From Litorivita sp050633545 (GTDB lineage Bacteria; Pseudomonadota; Alphaproteobacteria; Rhodobacterales; Rhodobacteraceae): a DNA stretch of 64,000 nt. This document shows positions 16,601 through 25,021 of this stretch, in pieces. Under the pieces are notes generated by a model. The model searched no databases. It was not told the DNA's origin and was given only the letters and a program-made list of their open reading frames with translations. The stretch spans positions 372,001-436,000 of the forward strand of contig JBOEGS010000001.1 of assembly GCA_050633545.1 (NCBI GenBank). The letters run 5' to 3'. Position 1 is the first letter of the stretch, and every line of letters starts with the position of its first letter. The position numbers were made by a program, and so were the translations under genes.

Positions 16601-17503
16601 CTATTCCTCTTTGAGCAAGAGCATCAAGGCCGCCACCGTCATCGCCACGCCGAGCAGCACGATCACCGGCGGCACGCCGTGGCCCAAAGCCGCCTCCAGA
16701 ACGATCACCCATGAGGGCGTCAGATAGGTATAGGCCATGACTTTGGAGCTGGGCAGATGCAGCGCGGCATATTGCAACAAGGTGAAGGTCGCGGCGCTGG
16801 CGATCACCGCGATATAGGCCAAGGTGAACCACACAATCGCGGGCAAATCCGCCCATTCGGTCTGCGCAATGGCGCTGCGCCCGTAGAGCGCGATCAATAT
16901 TGCGCCCGCGACCAAAGTGCCAAAGGTAAAGACCACGGGCCGCTCGCCGCGATTGAGCAGCCGCACCAAGGGCGTATAAAGCGCATGGGCCGCGCATCCG
17001 GCGAAATACACCGCCTCGCCGCGCCCGACCTCAAGGCGCATCAAAGCGCCAAGATCGCCGCGAAAGATCACCCAAACCGCCCCCGCCGCGCCGATGACCA
17101 GCGCGAAAGCGATGCGCCGCGTCAGGCGCTGGCGCAAGAGGACAAGGCCAAAGCCCGCCGCCATCACGGGCGTGAGCGTGAAGACCGCCGAGGCCGAAAC
17201 CGCAGGGGCGGTCTTCAGCCCTTCGAACATCAAGACGAAATAGCTGCCGAAAATGGCGCCCAAAACCGCATAGCGCCACGGCGCGCGAAAGGCGCTGCGC
17301 TCGATGCCGCCCGTCGCCATGGCCGCCGCCCCGACGATCACCGCGGCAATGGCAAACCGCGCGGCATTCATCGCCGTAGGCGCGATATGGGGCGCGGCCA
17401 TGACGCCAAAGGAAAAACTGCCCGCGACCAAGGCCGAAAACAGCAGCATCGCCAGATGCCCGCGCAGCGCGCCGCGCGGCAAGGAAGAGAGCAAAGGGAT
17501 CAT
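16601..17503 (-). CDS. EamA/DMT-family transporter
   Basis: A 300-residue inner-membrane protein with ten predicted helices in two EamA repeats (about 15-140 and 160-297). Family features include AARFAIAAVIVGAA, ASAVFTLTPVMAAGFG after helix 4 and PSSKVMAYTYLTPSWVIVLEA near the end. Members export amino acids or other small metabolites; the substrate is unknown. It follows a LysR regulator by 17 bases on the same strand, so the regulator probably controls it. Confidence 0.88.
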   Translation of the reverse strand: MIPLLSSLPRGALRGHLAMLLFSALVAGSFSFGVMAAPHIAPTAMNAARFAIAAVIVGAAAMATGGIERSAFRAPWRYAVLGAIFGSYFVLMFEGLKTAPAVSASAVFTLTPVMAAGFGLVLLRQRLTRRIAFALVIGAAGAVWVIFRGDLGALMRLEVGRGEAVYFAGCAAHALYTPLVRLLNRGERPVVFTFGTLVAGAILIALYGRSAIAQTEWADLPAIVWFTLAYIAVIASAATFTLLQYAALHLPSSKVMAYTYLTPSWVIVLEAALGHGVPPVIVLLGVAMTVAALMLLLKEE

Positions 17504-17520
17504 CGAAGCTCAGGCCCGCG

Positions 17521-18399
17521 TCACACGTCCCATGCTTTGGCGGCGGGGCGCAGCACCTCCAAGAACGCCTGCACCTTGGCGGTGCGGTGCAAATCCATAT
17601 GCGTGACAACCCAGATCGGCGCGCTCCATTCGTCCAGAACCGCCCCGACGGGCACGAGGTTGCCTTGCTGTCGCGCCTGCAAAAGCGGCAAAAACCCGAT
17701 CCCCGCCCCCGCAATGATCGCCTCGCTTTGCGCGCGCATGTCGCTGGCGCGAAAGATGATTTGCTCCTCGGGCACTATGCGGCGCAACCATTTGCCAAAG
17801 GGCGCGCGATTGTCCGCATCGTCGTAGCCGATAAAGGAATGGCCCTCATGGCAGGTCTCGTCCTTGGGCATGCCATTGGCCTCGATATAGGATTTGGCGG
17901 CAAAGAGGCCGAAGCGCTGGTCAAAGAGTTTGCGCACCACATTGTCGGGTTGATCGGGCGCCGTGCCCGCGCGGATCGCCACATGGGCCTCGCCATATTC
18001 GAGCCGGAACAGCCGCGTCGAGGTCAGGTAGCGCACAATCAATCCGGGGTGGTCGGCTTGGAATTTGGCCAGAACCGGCACCAGCATATGGCTCATCCCG
18101 CCCAAGGAGGTGACCACCAATTCGCCCGTCACGCCGCTGCCTTGGCCTTTCAGGCGGCCTTGCAACTGGGCGAATTGATCATCGGTGGTTTGCGCCACGC
18201 GCAGCAGATCCTGCCCCGCCTCGGTCGCCGTATAGCCGCGCGCGTGACGCTGGAAAAGCCGCACGCCGAGCCGCCCTTCGAGCGCGTCGATATGGCGGAT
18301 GACGGTCGCGTGGTGCACGCCCAAAACCTCTGCCGCGCCCGAAACCGTGCCCATGCGCGCGACCTGAAAGGCGGTGCGGATTTCGTCCCAATTGTCCAT
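17521..18399 (-). CDS. LysR-family transcriptional regulator
   Basis: A 292-residue regulator: N-terminal HTH (FQVARMGTVSGAAEVLGVHH) and a substrate-binding-like effector domain from about residue 95. The recognition helix reads HHATVIRHIDALEGRLGVRLF, the variant seen in the group with His before Ala-Thr. The ATG at 18399 has GAAGGAG upstream; the frame extends further without a good start. It forms a likely two-gene operon with the EamA transporter. Confidence 0.88.
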   Translation of the reverse strand: MDNWDEIRTAFQVARMGTVSGAAEVLGVHHATVIRHIDALEGRLGVRLFQRHARGYTATEAGQDLLRVAQTTDDQFAQLQGRLKGQGSGVTGELVVTSLGGMSHMLVPVLAKFQADHPGLIVRYLTSTRLFRLEYGEAHVAIRAGTAPDQPDNVVRKLFDQRFGLFAAKSYIEANGMPKDETCHEGHSFIGYDDADNRAPFGKWLRRIVPEEQIIFRASDMRAQSEAIIAGAGIGFLPLLQARQQGNLVPVGAVLDEWSAPIWVVTHMDLHRTAKVQAFLEVLRPAAKAWDV

Positions 18400-18663
18400 T
18401 GTCGCCGCTCCTTCGGACTGGATGGTATCGCCTTGCGTGATCGCCCTGTGCGCATACACACATCTGCTGCGCATTTTCGCCAATTTGGTTCAGGAGCGCA
18501 AGGACTGATGGCATGAGCGCCACGCCCCATCGCCCAATGGCGCGCGCCTGCGGCTGGGGACTTGCCCGAAAACCGCGCGGCGGCTATGGCAGGCAACGAT
18601 CCCCCTCGGGCATCGTGCCCTGTTCCAGTTCAAGACCGTCAAGCCAGAAGGCAAAGCCGAGAG

Positions 18664-19356
18664 ATGAAAATCACCCGCGATACCCCCGAGCAGATGGTCC
18701 TCGAAAAACGCCCCGTGGCGCGGGCGGTGCTTGTGGCGCTTTTCGGCTTGGCCTTCGCGCTCTTTGCGCTGGTGCTACCCAAGGATGCGGGCGCGCTCAA
18801 ACTGACGCTCTATCTGGTTGCGGCGGGGTTTGGCGCGGGCAGCCTGCTGACGCTGGAGCGGGTGCAGATGGTGATGGACCGCAGCAGCGGCGCGGCGCGG
18901 ATGAGCCGGCGCACATGGCGCGGGCTGGAGGTGGCTGAATTTGCGCTGCAGGATTTGCAAAGCTTTCGCCTCGACCCCTATGTCGACAAAAACACCCCGC
19001 GCCACATGCATTTCACCGTGACCGGCGGCGAGACGGCGGGTAGCTATGTGTTTTGCCTGTGGAACCCGATGCTGGAGAAAAAGGCCGCAGCGCAGATCAA
19101 CCGGATCAACGCATGGATCGGGCGCGCGCATCTGAGCGAACGCGCGCCTGCCGCATCTGAGCAGACAGATGAGCCGACAGGCGCGGACACGGCGCCCGAG
19201 GCCTCCGCCTTTGAAGACGACCGCATTGCCTTCGAGACCGCGCGCGCGATGCAAGAACAGCCCGAGGCGGCCGAGAGGCAGGCTGCGCGCGAGCAGAGCG
19301 GCCAGAGCGCAGAGCCATTGACCCAGAGCAAAGCCGAAGCCGAAGCCGCGCGCTGA
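18664..19356 (+). CDS. hypothetical membrane protein with acidic/Gln-rich tail
   Basis: A 230-residue product. Two hydrophobic segments near residues 20-40 and 46-62 form a hairpin, followed by a soluble part with LERVQMVMDRSSGAARMSRR and VAEFALQDLQSFRLDPYVD, which resembles small membrane proteins with a PH-like fold. From about residue 155 the chain is low-complexity, rich in Ala, Glu and Gln. The ATG at 18664 gives the hydrophobic N-terminus; the frame is open from 18562. Function not recognised. Confidence 0.65.
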   Translation: MKITRDTPEQMVLEKRPVARAVLVALFGLAFALFALVLPKDAGALKLTLYLVAAGFGAGSLLTLERVQMVMDRSSGAARMSRRTWRGLEVAEFALQDLQSFRLDPYVDKNTPRHMHFTVTGGETAGSYVFCLWNPMLEKKAAAQINRINAWIGRAHLSERAPAASEQTDEPTGADTAPEASAFEDDRIAFETARAMQEQPEAAERQAAREQSGQSAEPLTQSKAEAEAAR

Positions 19357-19403
19357 GCCGCGCCTGCGATGTCATCCCCCCTGTTTTATAGCACGCGCAG
19401 CCC

Positions 19404-19432
19404 TTGACTCGGGAGGCCCGCGCGCGTAATTG
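19404..19432 (+). promoter_or_regulatory. putative promoter of ffh
   Basis: TTGACT (19404-19409), a 17-base spacer and TAATTG (19427-19432) make a good sigma-70-type promoter. Transcription would begin near 19439, just before the first leader hairpin, giving an untranslated leader of about 205 bases. Confidence 0.6.
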
Positions 19433-19444
19433 GGCCGCAACACC

Positions 19445-19572
19445 CCGGAAGTTTGTTCTTCCGGTCCCTTGGGATGTTCCCGGGATCGCCACCAGTCAGC
19501 GCGTTGCGCCCACTGGTGCGCTTATGCTTTGTGCGCCCCTCTTCGGGCGTTTCGGATTTGCCCCGCGAGGGG
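19445..19572 (+). promoter_or_regulatory. structured 5' leader upstream of ffh
   Basis: A run of compact hairpins fills this non-coding stretch. CCGGAAG / CTTCCGG pair with a 6-base loop (19445-19464). CACCAGT / ACTGGTG pair (19490-19518) and enclose an inner GCGC/GCGC pair. CGCCC / GGGCG pair (19534-19549), and CCCC-GCGA-GGGG is a tetraloop stem (19561-19572). The promoter placed at 19404 would put all of them in the ffh transcript. I recall an 'ffh' RNA motif reported upstream of ffh in alphaproteobacteria; this could be it or a relative. It is not the SRP RNA, as the GGAAGCAGCC-type domain is missing. Confidence 0.55.
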
Positions 19573-19647
19573 TTTGGAAATGAACCGCGCGGCCCCATAT
19601 CGGCCTTGCAACGTGATGAAACAGACCGGCTCGGGAGGCCGACAGGC

Positions 19648-21168
19648 ATGTTTGAAAATCTTTCCGAACGTCTTGGCGGCGTCTTTGACCGGCTCACGAA
19701 ACAAGGGGCGCTGTCCGACGAGGATGTGAAAACCGCCCTGCGCGAAGTGCGCGTCGCGCTTTTGGAGGCCGACGTCTCGCTGCCCGTGGCGCGCGAATTT
19801 GTCAAAGCGGTGCAAGAGAAGGCCACCGGCCAAGCGGTCACCAAATCGGTCACACCGGGCCAACAGGTCGTCAAGATCGTGCATGACGAATTGGTGCATG
19901 TGCTGACCGGCGCCGAAGACCCCGGCAGCCTCAAAATCGACAACCCGCCTGCCCCGATCCTGATGGTCGGTTTGCAGGGCGGCGGTAAAACCACCACCAC
20001 CGGCAAGCTTGCCAAGCGTTTGAAAGAGCGCGAGGGCAAAAAAGTCCTGATGGCCTCGCTCGATATCTACCGTCCTGCGGCGATGGAGCAATTGGCGATC
20101 CTCGGCACGCAAATCGGCGTCGACACCTTGCCGATCGTGGCGGGGCAAAAGCCCGTCGATATCGCCAAACGCGCCAAGCAACAGGCGATGATGGGCGGCT
20201 ATGACGTCTATATGCTCGATACGGCGGGCCGTTTGCAGATCGACGAAGTGCTCATGCAAGAGGTCGAGGACGTCCGCGATGCAGTGAACCCGCGCGAGAC
20301 GCTTTTGGTCGTCGATGGTTTGACCGGTCAGGTCGCGGTGGAAGTGGCCGAAGAGTTTGACGCCAAAATCGGCATTTCCGGCGTTGTGCTGACCCGTATG
20401 GACGGCGACGGGCGCGGCGGCGCGGCCCTGTCGATGCGCGCCGTGACGGGCAAACCCATCCGCTTTGTCGGTCTGGGCGAGAAAATGGACGCGCTGGAGA
20501 CCTTCGAGCCGGAGCGCGTTGCAGGCCGTATTTTGGGCATGGGCGATATCGTTGCCCTCGTGGAAAAGGCCCAAGACACGCTGGAGGCCGAACAGGCCGA
20601 GCGCATGATGAAGCGCTTCCAGAAAGGTCAGTTCAACATGAACGACCTCAAAATGCAGCTTGAACAGATGATCAAGATGGGCGGCATGGAAGGCGTGATG
20701 GGCATGATGCCCGGCATGGGGAAAATGGCCAAACAGGTGCAAGACGCCGGTTTTGACGATAAGGTTCTGAAGCGCCAGATCGCTTTGATCCAATCCATGA
20801 CCAAGAAAGAGCGCGCCAATCCGCAGCTTTTGCAAGCCAGCCGCAAAAAACGCATCGCCAAGGGCGCGGGCCTCGAAGTGTCGGAGCTTAACAAGCTTCT
20901 CAAAATGCAGCGCCAGATGGGCGACATGATGAAGAAGATGGGCAAAATGGGCAAAGGCGGCATGCTCAAACAGGCGATGAAAGGCATGTTCGGCAAGGGC
21001 GGCGGCATGCCTGCGGGGATGGACCCCGCCTCGATGGACCCTGCGCAGCTTGAAGCAGCGGCCAAGGCGATGGGCGGCAAATTGCCTGGCGGTTTGGGCG
21101 GCATGGGCGGTCTGGGCGGCGGCATGGGATTGCCCGGCGGCCTGTCCGGTTTCGGAAAGAAGAAATGA
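19648..21168 (+). CDS. ffh: signal recognition particle protein Ffh
   Basis: The SRP54 homologue binds SRP RNA and signal sequences and, with FtsY, delivers nascent membrane proteins to SecYEG. The 506-residue product has the N domain, the G domain with GLQGGGKTTT (108-117), DTAGRLQID and TRMDGDGRGGAALS, and a Met-rich M domain from about 320. The C-terminal 60 residues are Gly/Met-rich. The ATG at 19648 gives the family start MFENLSERLGGVFDRLT; GGAGG lies at 19634-19638. First gene of the ffh-to-rpmE cluster. Confidence 0.97.
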   Translation: MFENLSERLGGVFDRLTKQGALSDEDVKTALREVRVALLEADVSLPVAREFVKAVQEKATGQAVTKSVTPGQQVVKIVHDELVHVLTGAEDPGSLKIDNPPAPILMVGLQGGGKTTTTGKLAKRLKEREGKKVLMASLDIYRPAAMEQLAILGTQIGVDTLPIVAGQKPVDIAKRAKQQAMMGGYDVYMLDTAGRLQIDEVLMQEVEDVRDAVNPRETLLVVDGLTGQVAVEVAEEFDAKIGISGVVLTRMDGDGRGGAALSMRAVTGKPIRFVGLGEKMDALETFEPERVAGRILGMGDIVALVEKAQDTLEAEQAERMMKRFQKGQFNMNDLKMQLEQMIKMGGMEGVMGMMPGMGKMAKQVQDAGFDDKVLKRQIALIQSMTKKERANPQLLQASRKKRIAKGAGLEVSELNKLLKMQRQMGDMMKKMGKMGKGGMLKQAMKGMFGKGGGMPAGMDPASMDPAQLEAAAKAMGGKLPGGLGGMGGLGGGMGLPGGLSGFGKKK

Positions 21169-21221
21169 TGCGCGCGCCCCTCGTCATAACGGCGCGCTGC
21201 GCGGTGGATGTGTAACCTGCC

Positions 21222-21785
21222 ATGAGCCTCGCCCCCCTCACCCAAGCCCCGACGCTGGAAAGCCAGCGGCTCGTCTTGCGCGGACCCAAGCGGTCCGACG
21301 CAGAGCCGCTGATTGCCTTTTTGTGCGATCTGGAGCGTGCGGCGGGGTTTGGCGGCTTTGACAACCGCCATGATGCGTGGCGCTGGTTCGGGCTCAACGT
21401 GGGCCATTGGCATATCCACGGCTACGGCTATTTCACCATCGAGGACAAGGCCACGGGCAAGCCTGCGGGCATCTGCGGCATCTGGAACCCCGATGGTTGG
21501 CCCGAGCCGGAGCTTGGCTGGGTGGTCTTTGACGGGTTCGAGGGTAAGGGCATGGCCTATGAGGCCGCCCTGCGCGCGCGCGAATGGGCCTATAGCGATC
21601 TGGGCTTTACCACGCTGACGTCGAATATCGTGCCGGACAATGCCCGCTCGATCAAATTGGCCGAACGCCTTGGCGCGACCTATGAGCGGACCTATCACAA
21701 CGTCAATATGGGCGAGGACCTGCTCTATCGTCACCCCGCGCCCGATGCTTTGGACAGCGACGGATCGGTGGAGGCCTATGCATGA
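21222..21785 (+). CDS. GNAT-family N-acetyltransferase (RimJ/RimL type), 1 of 3
   Basis: A 187-residue acetyltransferase of the RimJ/RimL-like group. It starts with a TLESQRLVLRGPKRSDAE module, and the acetyl-CoA site is around GWVVFDGFEGKGMAYEAA. VPDNARSIKLAERLGATYER closes the domain. Substrate unknown. It overlaps the next gene by four bases (ATGA) and is similar in layout to the two that follow, so the trio looks like tandem duplication. Confidence 0.85.
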   Translation: MSLAPLTQAPTLESQRLVLRGPKRSDAEPLIAFLCDLERAAGFGGFDNRHDAWRWFGLNVGHWHIHGYGYFTIEDKATGKPAGICGIWNPDGWPEPELGWVVFDGFEGKGMAYEAALRAREWAYSDLGFTTLTSNIVPDNARSIKLAERLGATYERTYHNVNMGEDLLYRHPAPDALDSDGSVEAYA

Positions 21786-22333
21786 CCACCTTTAGCGTCG
21801 ATATCCCCGAGGTCGAAACCGACCGCCTGATCTTGCGTCCCGTCACATTGGACGATCTCGATGAGGTGGCCGCCTTTTACGCCTCCGAGCGGTCGCATTT
21901 CGTCGGCGGCCCCGCCGAGCGCGCCGATGTGTGGCGCATCATCGCCTATGTGAACGGGCATTGGTTGCTGCGCGGGTTTGGCTATTGGGCGATCTCCGAC
22001 AAGTCCACAGGCAGCTGCATCGGCATGTGCGGTTTTATCTTCCGCGAGGGTTGGTCCGAGCCGGAACTGGGCTGGCAGATCTATGAGGCCGCCGAGGGCA
22101 AAAGCATCGCCTTCGAGGCGGCGCAGGCGGCGCGCGCCTATGGGGCGGCGCATTTCGGCCTTGATGGGGTGATCTCGCATATCGATCCGGTCAATGCCCG
22201 CTCTGTGGCTCTGGCCGAACGGTTGGGCGCGCGTTTCGAACGCCATGGTGAACTTTTGGGCAAGCCTTGCGATATATACCGCCATCCCATGACCGGCGCG
22301 CAATCCGCGCCCCAAATGGAGGCCAAGGCATGA
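21782..22333 (+). CDS. GNAT-family N-acetyltransferase (RimJ/RimL type), 2 of 3
   Basis: A 183-residue paralogue of its neighbours. ETDRLILRPVTLDDLDEVA opens the domain, GWQIYEAAEGKSIAFEAAQA covers the CoA loop, and DPVNARSVALAERLGARFER ends it. The usual Gly-rich CoA loop is changed (AAEGKSIA), as in several relatives. It overlaps both flanking genes by four bases, so the three are translationally coupled. Confidence 0.85.
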   Translation: MTTFSVDIPEVETDRLILRPVTLDDLDEVAAFYASERSHFVGGPAERADVWRIIAYVNGHWLLRGFGYWAISDKSTGSCIGMCGFIFREGWSEPELGWQIYEAAEGKSIAFEAAQAARAYGAAHFGLDGVISHIDPVNARSVALAERLGARFERHGELLGKPCDIYRHPMTGAQSAPQMEAKA

Positions 22334-22947
22334 CCGAATACAGACGCGCAACAGACATCCCCGTGATCGAGACGGAACGCCTCATCCTGCGCGGCCCCGA
22401 GGCCGAGGATTACCCGAATTTCAAGGCGACCTTCACCTCGTATCGCGCGCGGTTTATGGGCGGGCCGCTCAATCCTTACGAGACGTGGATGCTTTATGCC
22501 GCCGAGATCGGCCATTGGAACATTCGCGGTTACGGCATGTGGATGATCCACGACAAGGCCACCGACGAGACGCTGGGCATGGCGGGCGGCTGGAAACCCG
22601 CCGCTTGGCCCGAGGCCGAAATCGCTTGGATCATCTGGCCCGATAAGGCGGGCAAAGGCTATGCGCTTGAGGCGACCAATGCCGCGCGCGCGCATCTGTA
22701 TCGCAATCTGGGGTGGGAAACCGCCGTCAGCTATCTTGATCCCAAGAACCTCGACAGCATCCGCCTTGCCGAGCGGCTGGGCGCCAAGCGCGACGACGCG
22801 GCCAAAACCATTGACGGCTCCGATGCCGTCTACCGTCACCCCGCGCCTGCCGCGCTTGACGGCACACAGCTGGCCCACGGGATTGCCATGGAGATCAGCC
22901 ACTACGCCGATCCGCTGTTCAAACCGAAAGGATGGGCCATTGACTGA
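22330..22947 (+). CDS. GNAT-family N-acetyltransferase (RimJ/RimL type), 3 of 3
   Basis: A 205-residue paralogue, the longest of the three. ETERLILRGPEAEDYPNFKA starts the domain, AWIIWPDKAGKGYALEATNA is the CoA region, and LDPKNLDSIRLAERLGAKRD follows, with a C-terminal extension ending PLFKPKGWAID. Its ATG overlaps the stop of the second GNAT, and its end overlaps the TTG start of the chorismate mutase by eight bases. Substrate unknown. Confidence 0.85.
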   Translation: MTEYRRATDIPVIETERLILRGPEAEDYPNFKATFTSYRARFMGGPLNPYETWMLYAAEIGHWNIRGYGMWMIHDKATDETLGMAGGWKPAAWPEAEIAWIIWPDKAGKGYALEATNAARAHLYRNLGWETAVSYLDPKNLDSIRLAERLGAKRDDAAKTIDGSDAVYRHPAPAALDGTQLAHGIAMEISHYADPLFKPKGWAID

Positions 22948-23248
22948 CCCACGCTCCGACACCGCCGCCCGCGCGGCCGACATCCTCAAAGAACACCGCG
23001 AGAGCATCGACCGGCTCGACGCGATCCTCGTCTATACATTGGGCGAGCGGTTCAAACACACGCAGGCCGTGGGAAAGCTCAAGGCGGAGCATGATTTGCC
23101 CCCCTCCGACCCCGACCGCGAAGCGCGCCAGATCGCGCGCCTAGAAGATCTTGCAAAACGGGCCGATCTCGACCCCGAATTTGCCAAGAATTTCCTGAAC
23201 TTCATCATTCAGGAAGTCATCCAGCACCACAAGAAACACCAAGAATAA
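22940..23248 (+). CDS. chorismate mutase, AroQ type
   Basis: A 102-residue all-helical AroQ-class chorismate mutase converting chorismate to prephenate for Phe/Tyr synthesis. Recognisable core: HRESIDRLDAILVYTLGERF, then Lys in AVGKLKAEHDLP and REARQIARLEDLAKRADLD. The start is a TTG at 22940 with AAGGA upstream; no ATG fits. It overlaps the third GNAT and sits 44 bases before rpsP, an arrangement I recall as common in Rhodobacteraceae. Confidence 0.88.
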   Translation: MTDPRSDTAARAADILKEHRESIDRLDAILVYTLGERFKHTQAVGKLKAEHDLPPSDPDREARQIARLEDLAKRADLDPEFAKNFLNFIIQEVIQHHKKHQE

Positions 23249-23292
23249 CAGGCCCCTTGCCTGTCCAAAGCCAACCTTAGGAGAATGACACC

Positions 23293-23706
23293 ATGGCTAT
23301 GAAAATTCGTCTCGCCCGCGGCGGTTCCAAAAAGCGCCCCTTCTACCGGATCGTTGCGGCAGACAGCCGTATGCCCCGTGATGGCCGCTTCATCGAAAAG
23401 CTGGGCACCTACAACCCGTTGCTCGCCAAAGACAACGAAGAGCGCGTAAAAATGAACGTCGAGCGCATCCAATACTGGCTCGGTGAAGGCGCCCAAGCGA
23501 CCGACCGCGTGCAGCGTATGCTCGAAGCGGCTGGCGTTTTGGAGAAAAAAGAGCGCAACAACCCCAAGCGCGGCACCCCGGGCAAAAAAGCCGTCGAGCG
23601 CGCCGAAGAGAAAGCGGCCAAAGTAGCAGCGGCAGCCGAAGCCGCGGCAGCGCCCGTCGAAGAAGCCCCCGCCGAGGAAGCTGCTGCGGAAGAAACCGCA
23701 GAGTAA
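23293..23706 (+). CDS. rpsP: 30S ribosomal protein S16
   Basis: S16 is an assembly protein of the 30S subunit. The first 80 residues are canonical (KIRLARGGSKKRPFYRIVAA, then DGRFIEKLGTYNPL and IQYWLGEGAQATDRVQRML). The remaining 55 residues are an Ala/Glu/Lys-rich extension usual in alphaproteobacteria. CTTAGGAGAATG precedes the start. Grouped with rimM, trmD and rplS as in most bacteria. Confidence 0.98.
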   Translation: MAMKIRLARGGSKKRPFYRIVAADSRMPRDGRFIEKLGTYNPLLAKDNEERVKMNVERIQYWLGEGAQATDRVQRMLEAAGVLEKKERNNPKRGTPGKKAVERAEEKAAKVAAAAEAAAAPVEEAPAEEAAAEETAE

Positions 23707-23712
23707 GCTCCT

Positions 23713-24354
23713 TTGGATCAGGTCATTTCCGCCTTTCCGGAAGACTTCCGGCAGCAGTTTGACCAACTGATGTGGTTGCGGCGCGATGTGCGCCGCTTCC
23801 GCACCGATCCCGTTGAGGGGGCGGCCTTGCAGCGCGCCTTGAGCAGCTTTGCTGCCGCCCCCTCGGTCGGCCTGTCGCAGCCATGGCGTATCGTCAATGT
23901 GGCCTCGGCCCCTGCCCGCGCCAAAGCCTTGGCCAATTTCGAAGCCGCCAATGCGCAGGCCCTCGCCGGATATAGCGGCGAAAAATCCAAAATTTACGCC
24001 GGCTTGAAGCTTTCGGGCATGCGCGATGCGCCCGAACAATTCGCCGTGTTTTGCGACGATACGACCGCCAAAGGCGCGGGGCTTGGCGCGGGCACCATGC
24101 CCGAAATGCGCCGCTATTCCGTCGTCGCCGCCGTTACGCAATTCTGGCTGGCGGCGCGGGCCGAAGGGCTTGGCGTGGGCTGGGTATCGATCCTTGATCC
24201 GCTGCGGCTTTGCGCCGATCTGGATGTGCCCGAGGGCTGGTCGCTCATCGCGTATCTTTGCGTCGGCACCCCCGAAGAATTCACGGACAGCCCCGAATTG
24301 GAGCGCGCCGGATGGGAAACCCGTTGCACCGACGTGCCGGTTGAGACACGCTAG
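23713..24354 (+). CDS. bluB: 5,6-dimethylbenzimidazole synthase BluB
   Basis: BluB is a flavin-destructase that cleaves FMNH2 with oxygen to 5,6-dimethylbenzimidazole, the lower ligand of B12. The 213-residue product is nitroreductase-like but carries BluB traits: WLRRDVRRFRTDPV (Asp25, the likely equivalent of the catalytic Asp), APSVGLSQPWRIV, YAGLKLSGMRDAPEQ, TMPEMRRYSVVAAV and GVGWVSILDP (the conserved Ser). The start is a TTG six bases after the rpsP stop, with a poor ribosome site. Its place inside the rpsP-rimM operon links B12 synthesis to a housekeeping transcript. Confidence 0.88.
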   Translation: MDQVISAFPEDFRQQFDQLMWLRRDVRRFRTDPVEGAALQRALSSFAAAPSVGLSQPWRIVNVASAPARAKALANFEAANAQALAGYSGEKSKIYAGLKLSGMRDAPEQFAVFCDDTTAKGAGLGAGTMPEMRRYSVVAAVTQFWLAARAEGLGVGWVSILDPLRLCADLDVPEGWSLIAYLCVGTPEEFTDSPELERAGWETRCTDVPVETR

Positions 24355-24359
24355 ACCCG

Positions 24360-24503
24360 ATGTTTCGCCCGATCCGCACATTGATCCTGTTGATGGTTGC
24401 CTTTTTGGCCGGTCTTCTGTTTGAACGGTCGGAGCAAAGCAAAAAATGCGCGGCAATGGGCGGAGAATTTACCGCAGGCCTGTGCAAAGGAGACGCGCAA
24501 TGA
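24360..24503 (+). CDS. small single-span membrane protein
   Basis: A 47-residue reading frame: a hydrophobic N-terminal helix (TLILLMVAFLAGLLFE) then a short polar tail with two cysteines (KKCAAMGGEFTAGLCKG). It starts five bases after bluB and overlaps rimM (ATGA at 24500), with the rimM ribosome site inside its coding end. Similar tiny proteins are, as I recall, common before rimM in this family. Function unknown. Confidence 0.7.
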   Translation: MFRPIRTLILLMVAFLAGLLFERSEQSKKCAAMGGEFTAGLCKGDAQ

Positions 24504-25018
24504 CGGATGACACCGCGGCGGAACTGGTCTGTGTCGGAACGATTTCGGGCTCTTACGGGGTCAAGGGCGAGGTGCGCCTCAAAAGCTTCACCGCCCAGCC
24601 CGAGGATATCGCGCTCTACAACCCTTTGACCGACGAGACCGGCGCGCAGCAGTTTATCGTCGGCATCACGCGGGCGGTCAAAAACGGCTTTGCGGGGCGC
24701 GTCGACGGCGTGCAAACCAAAGAGCAAGCCGACGCCCTGCGCGGGACGAAACTGTATGCGCGGCGCGATCAATTGCCCTCGCTGCCCGACGACGAGTTTT
24801 ATCATGCGGACCTCATCGGGCTGGAGGTGGTGGACACCGGCGGCGCGGTCTTGGGCCGTGTCAAACAGGTGATGAACCACGGCGCGGGCGATCTGTTGGA
24901 AATCCACGGCGCGGGGCTTGAGGCCACGGTGCTTTTGCCCTTCACGCGCGAGGCGGTGCCGACCGTCGATCTGGCCGCAGGGCGCATCATCGTCGATCCG
25001 CCCGAGGGATTGTTTTAA
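24500..25018 (+). CDS. rimM: ribosome maturation factor RimM
   Basis: RimM binds the 30S head with S19 and helps 16S rRNA processing. The 172-residue product has the N-terminal VGTISGSYGVKGEVRLKSFT barrel and a C-terminal PRC barrel (DEFYHADLIGLEVVDTGG). LLPFTREAVPTVDLAAGRI is close to the family end. AAAGGAG lies just before the ATG, inside the small upstream frame. Four-base overlap implies coupling. Confidence 0.96.
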   Translation: MTDDTAAELVCVGTISGSYGVKGEVRLKSFTAQPEDIALYNPLTDETGAQQFIVGITRAVKNGFAGRVDGVQTKEQADALRGTKLYARRDQLPSLPDDEFYHADLIGLEVVDTGGAVLGRVKQVMNHGAGDLLEIHGAGLEATVLLPFTREAVPTVDLAAGRIIVDPPEGLF

Positions 25019-25021
25019 CCC

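Noticed and set aside
19357..19647. SRP RNA (ffs) gene upstream of ffh
   Set aside because: The conserved asymmetric-loop and GGAA tetraloop sequence is absent; interpreted as an ffh mRNA leader instead.
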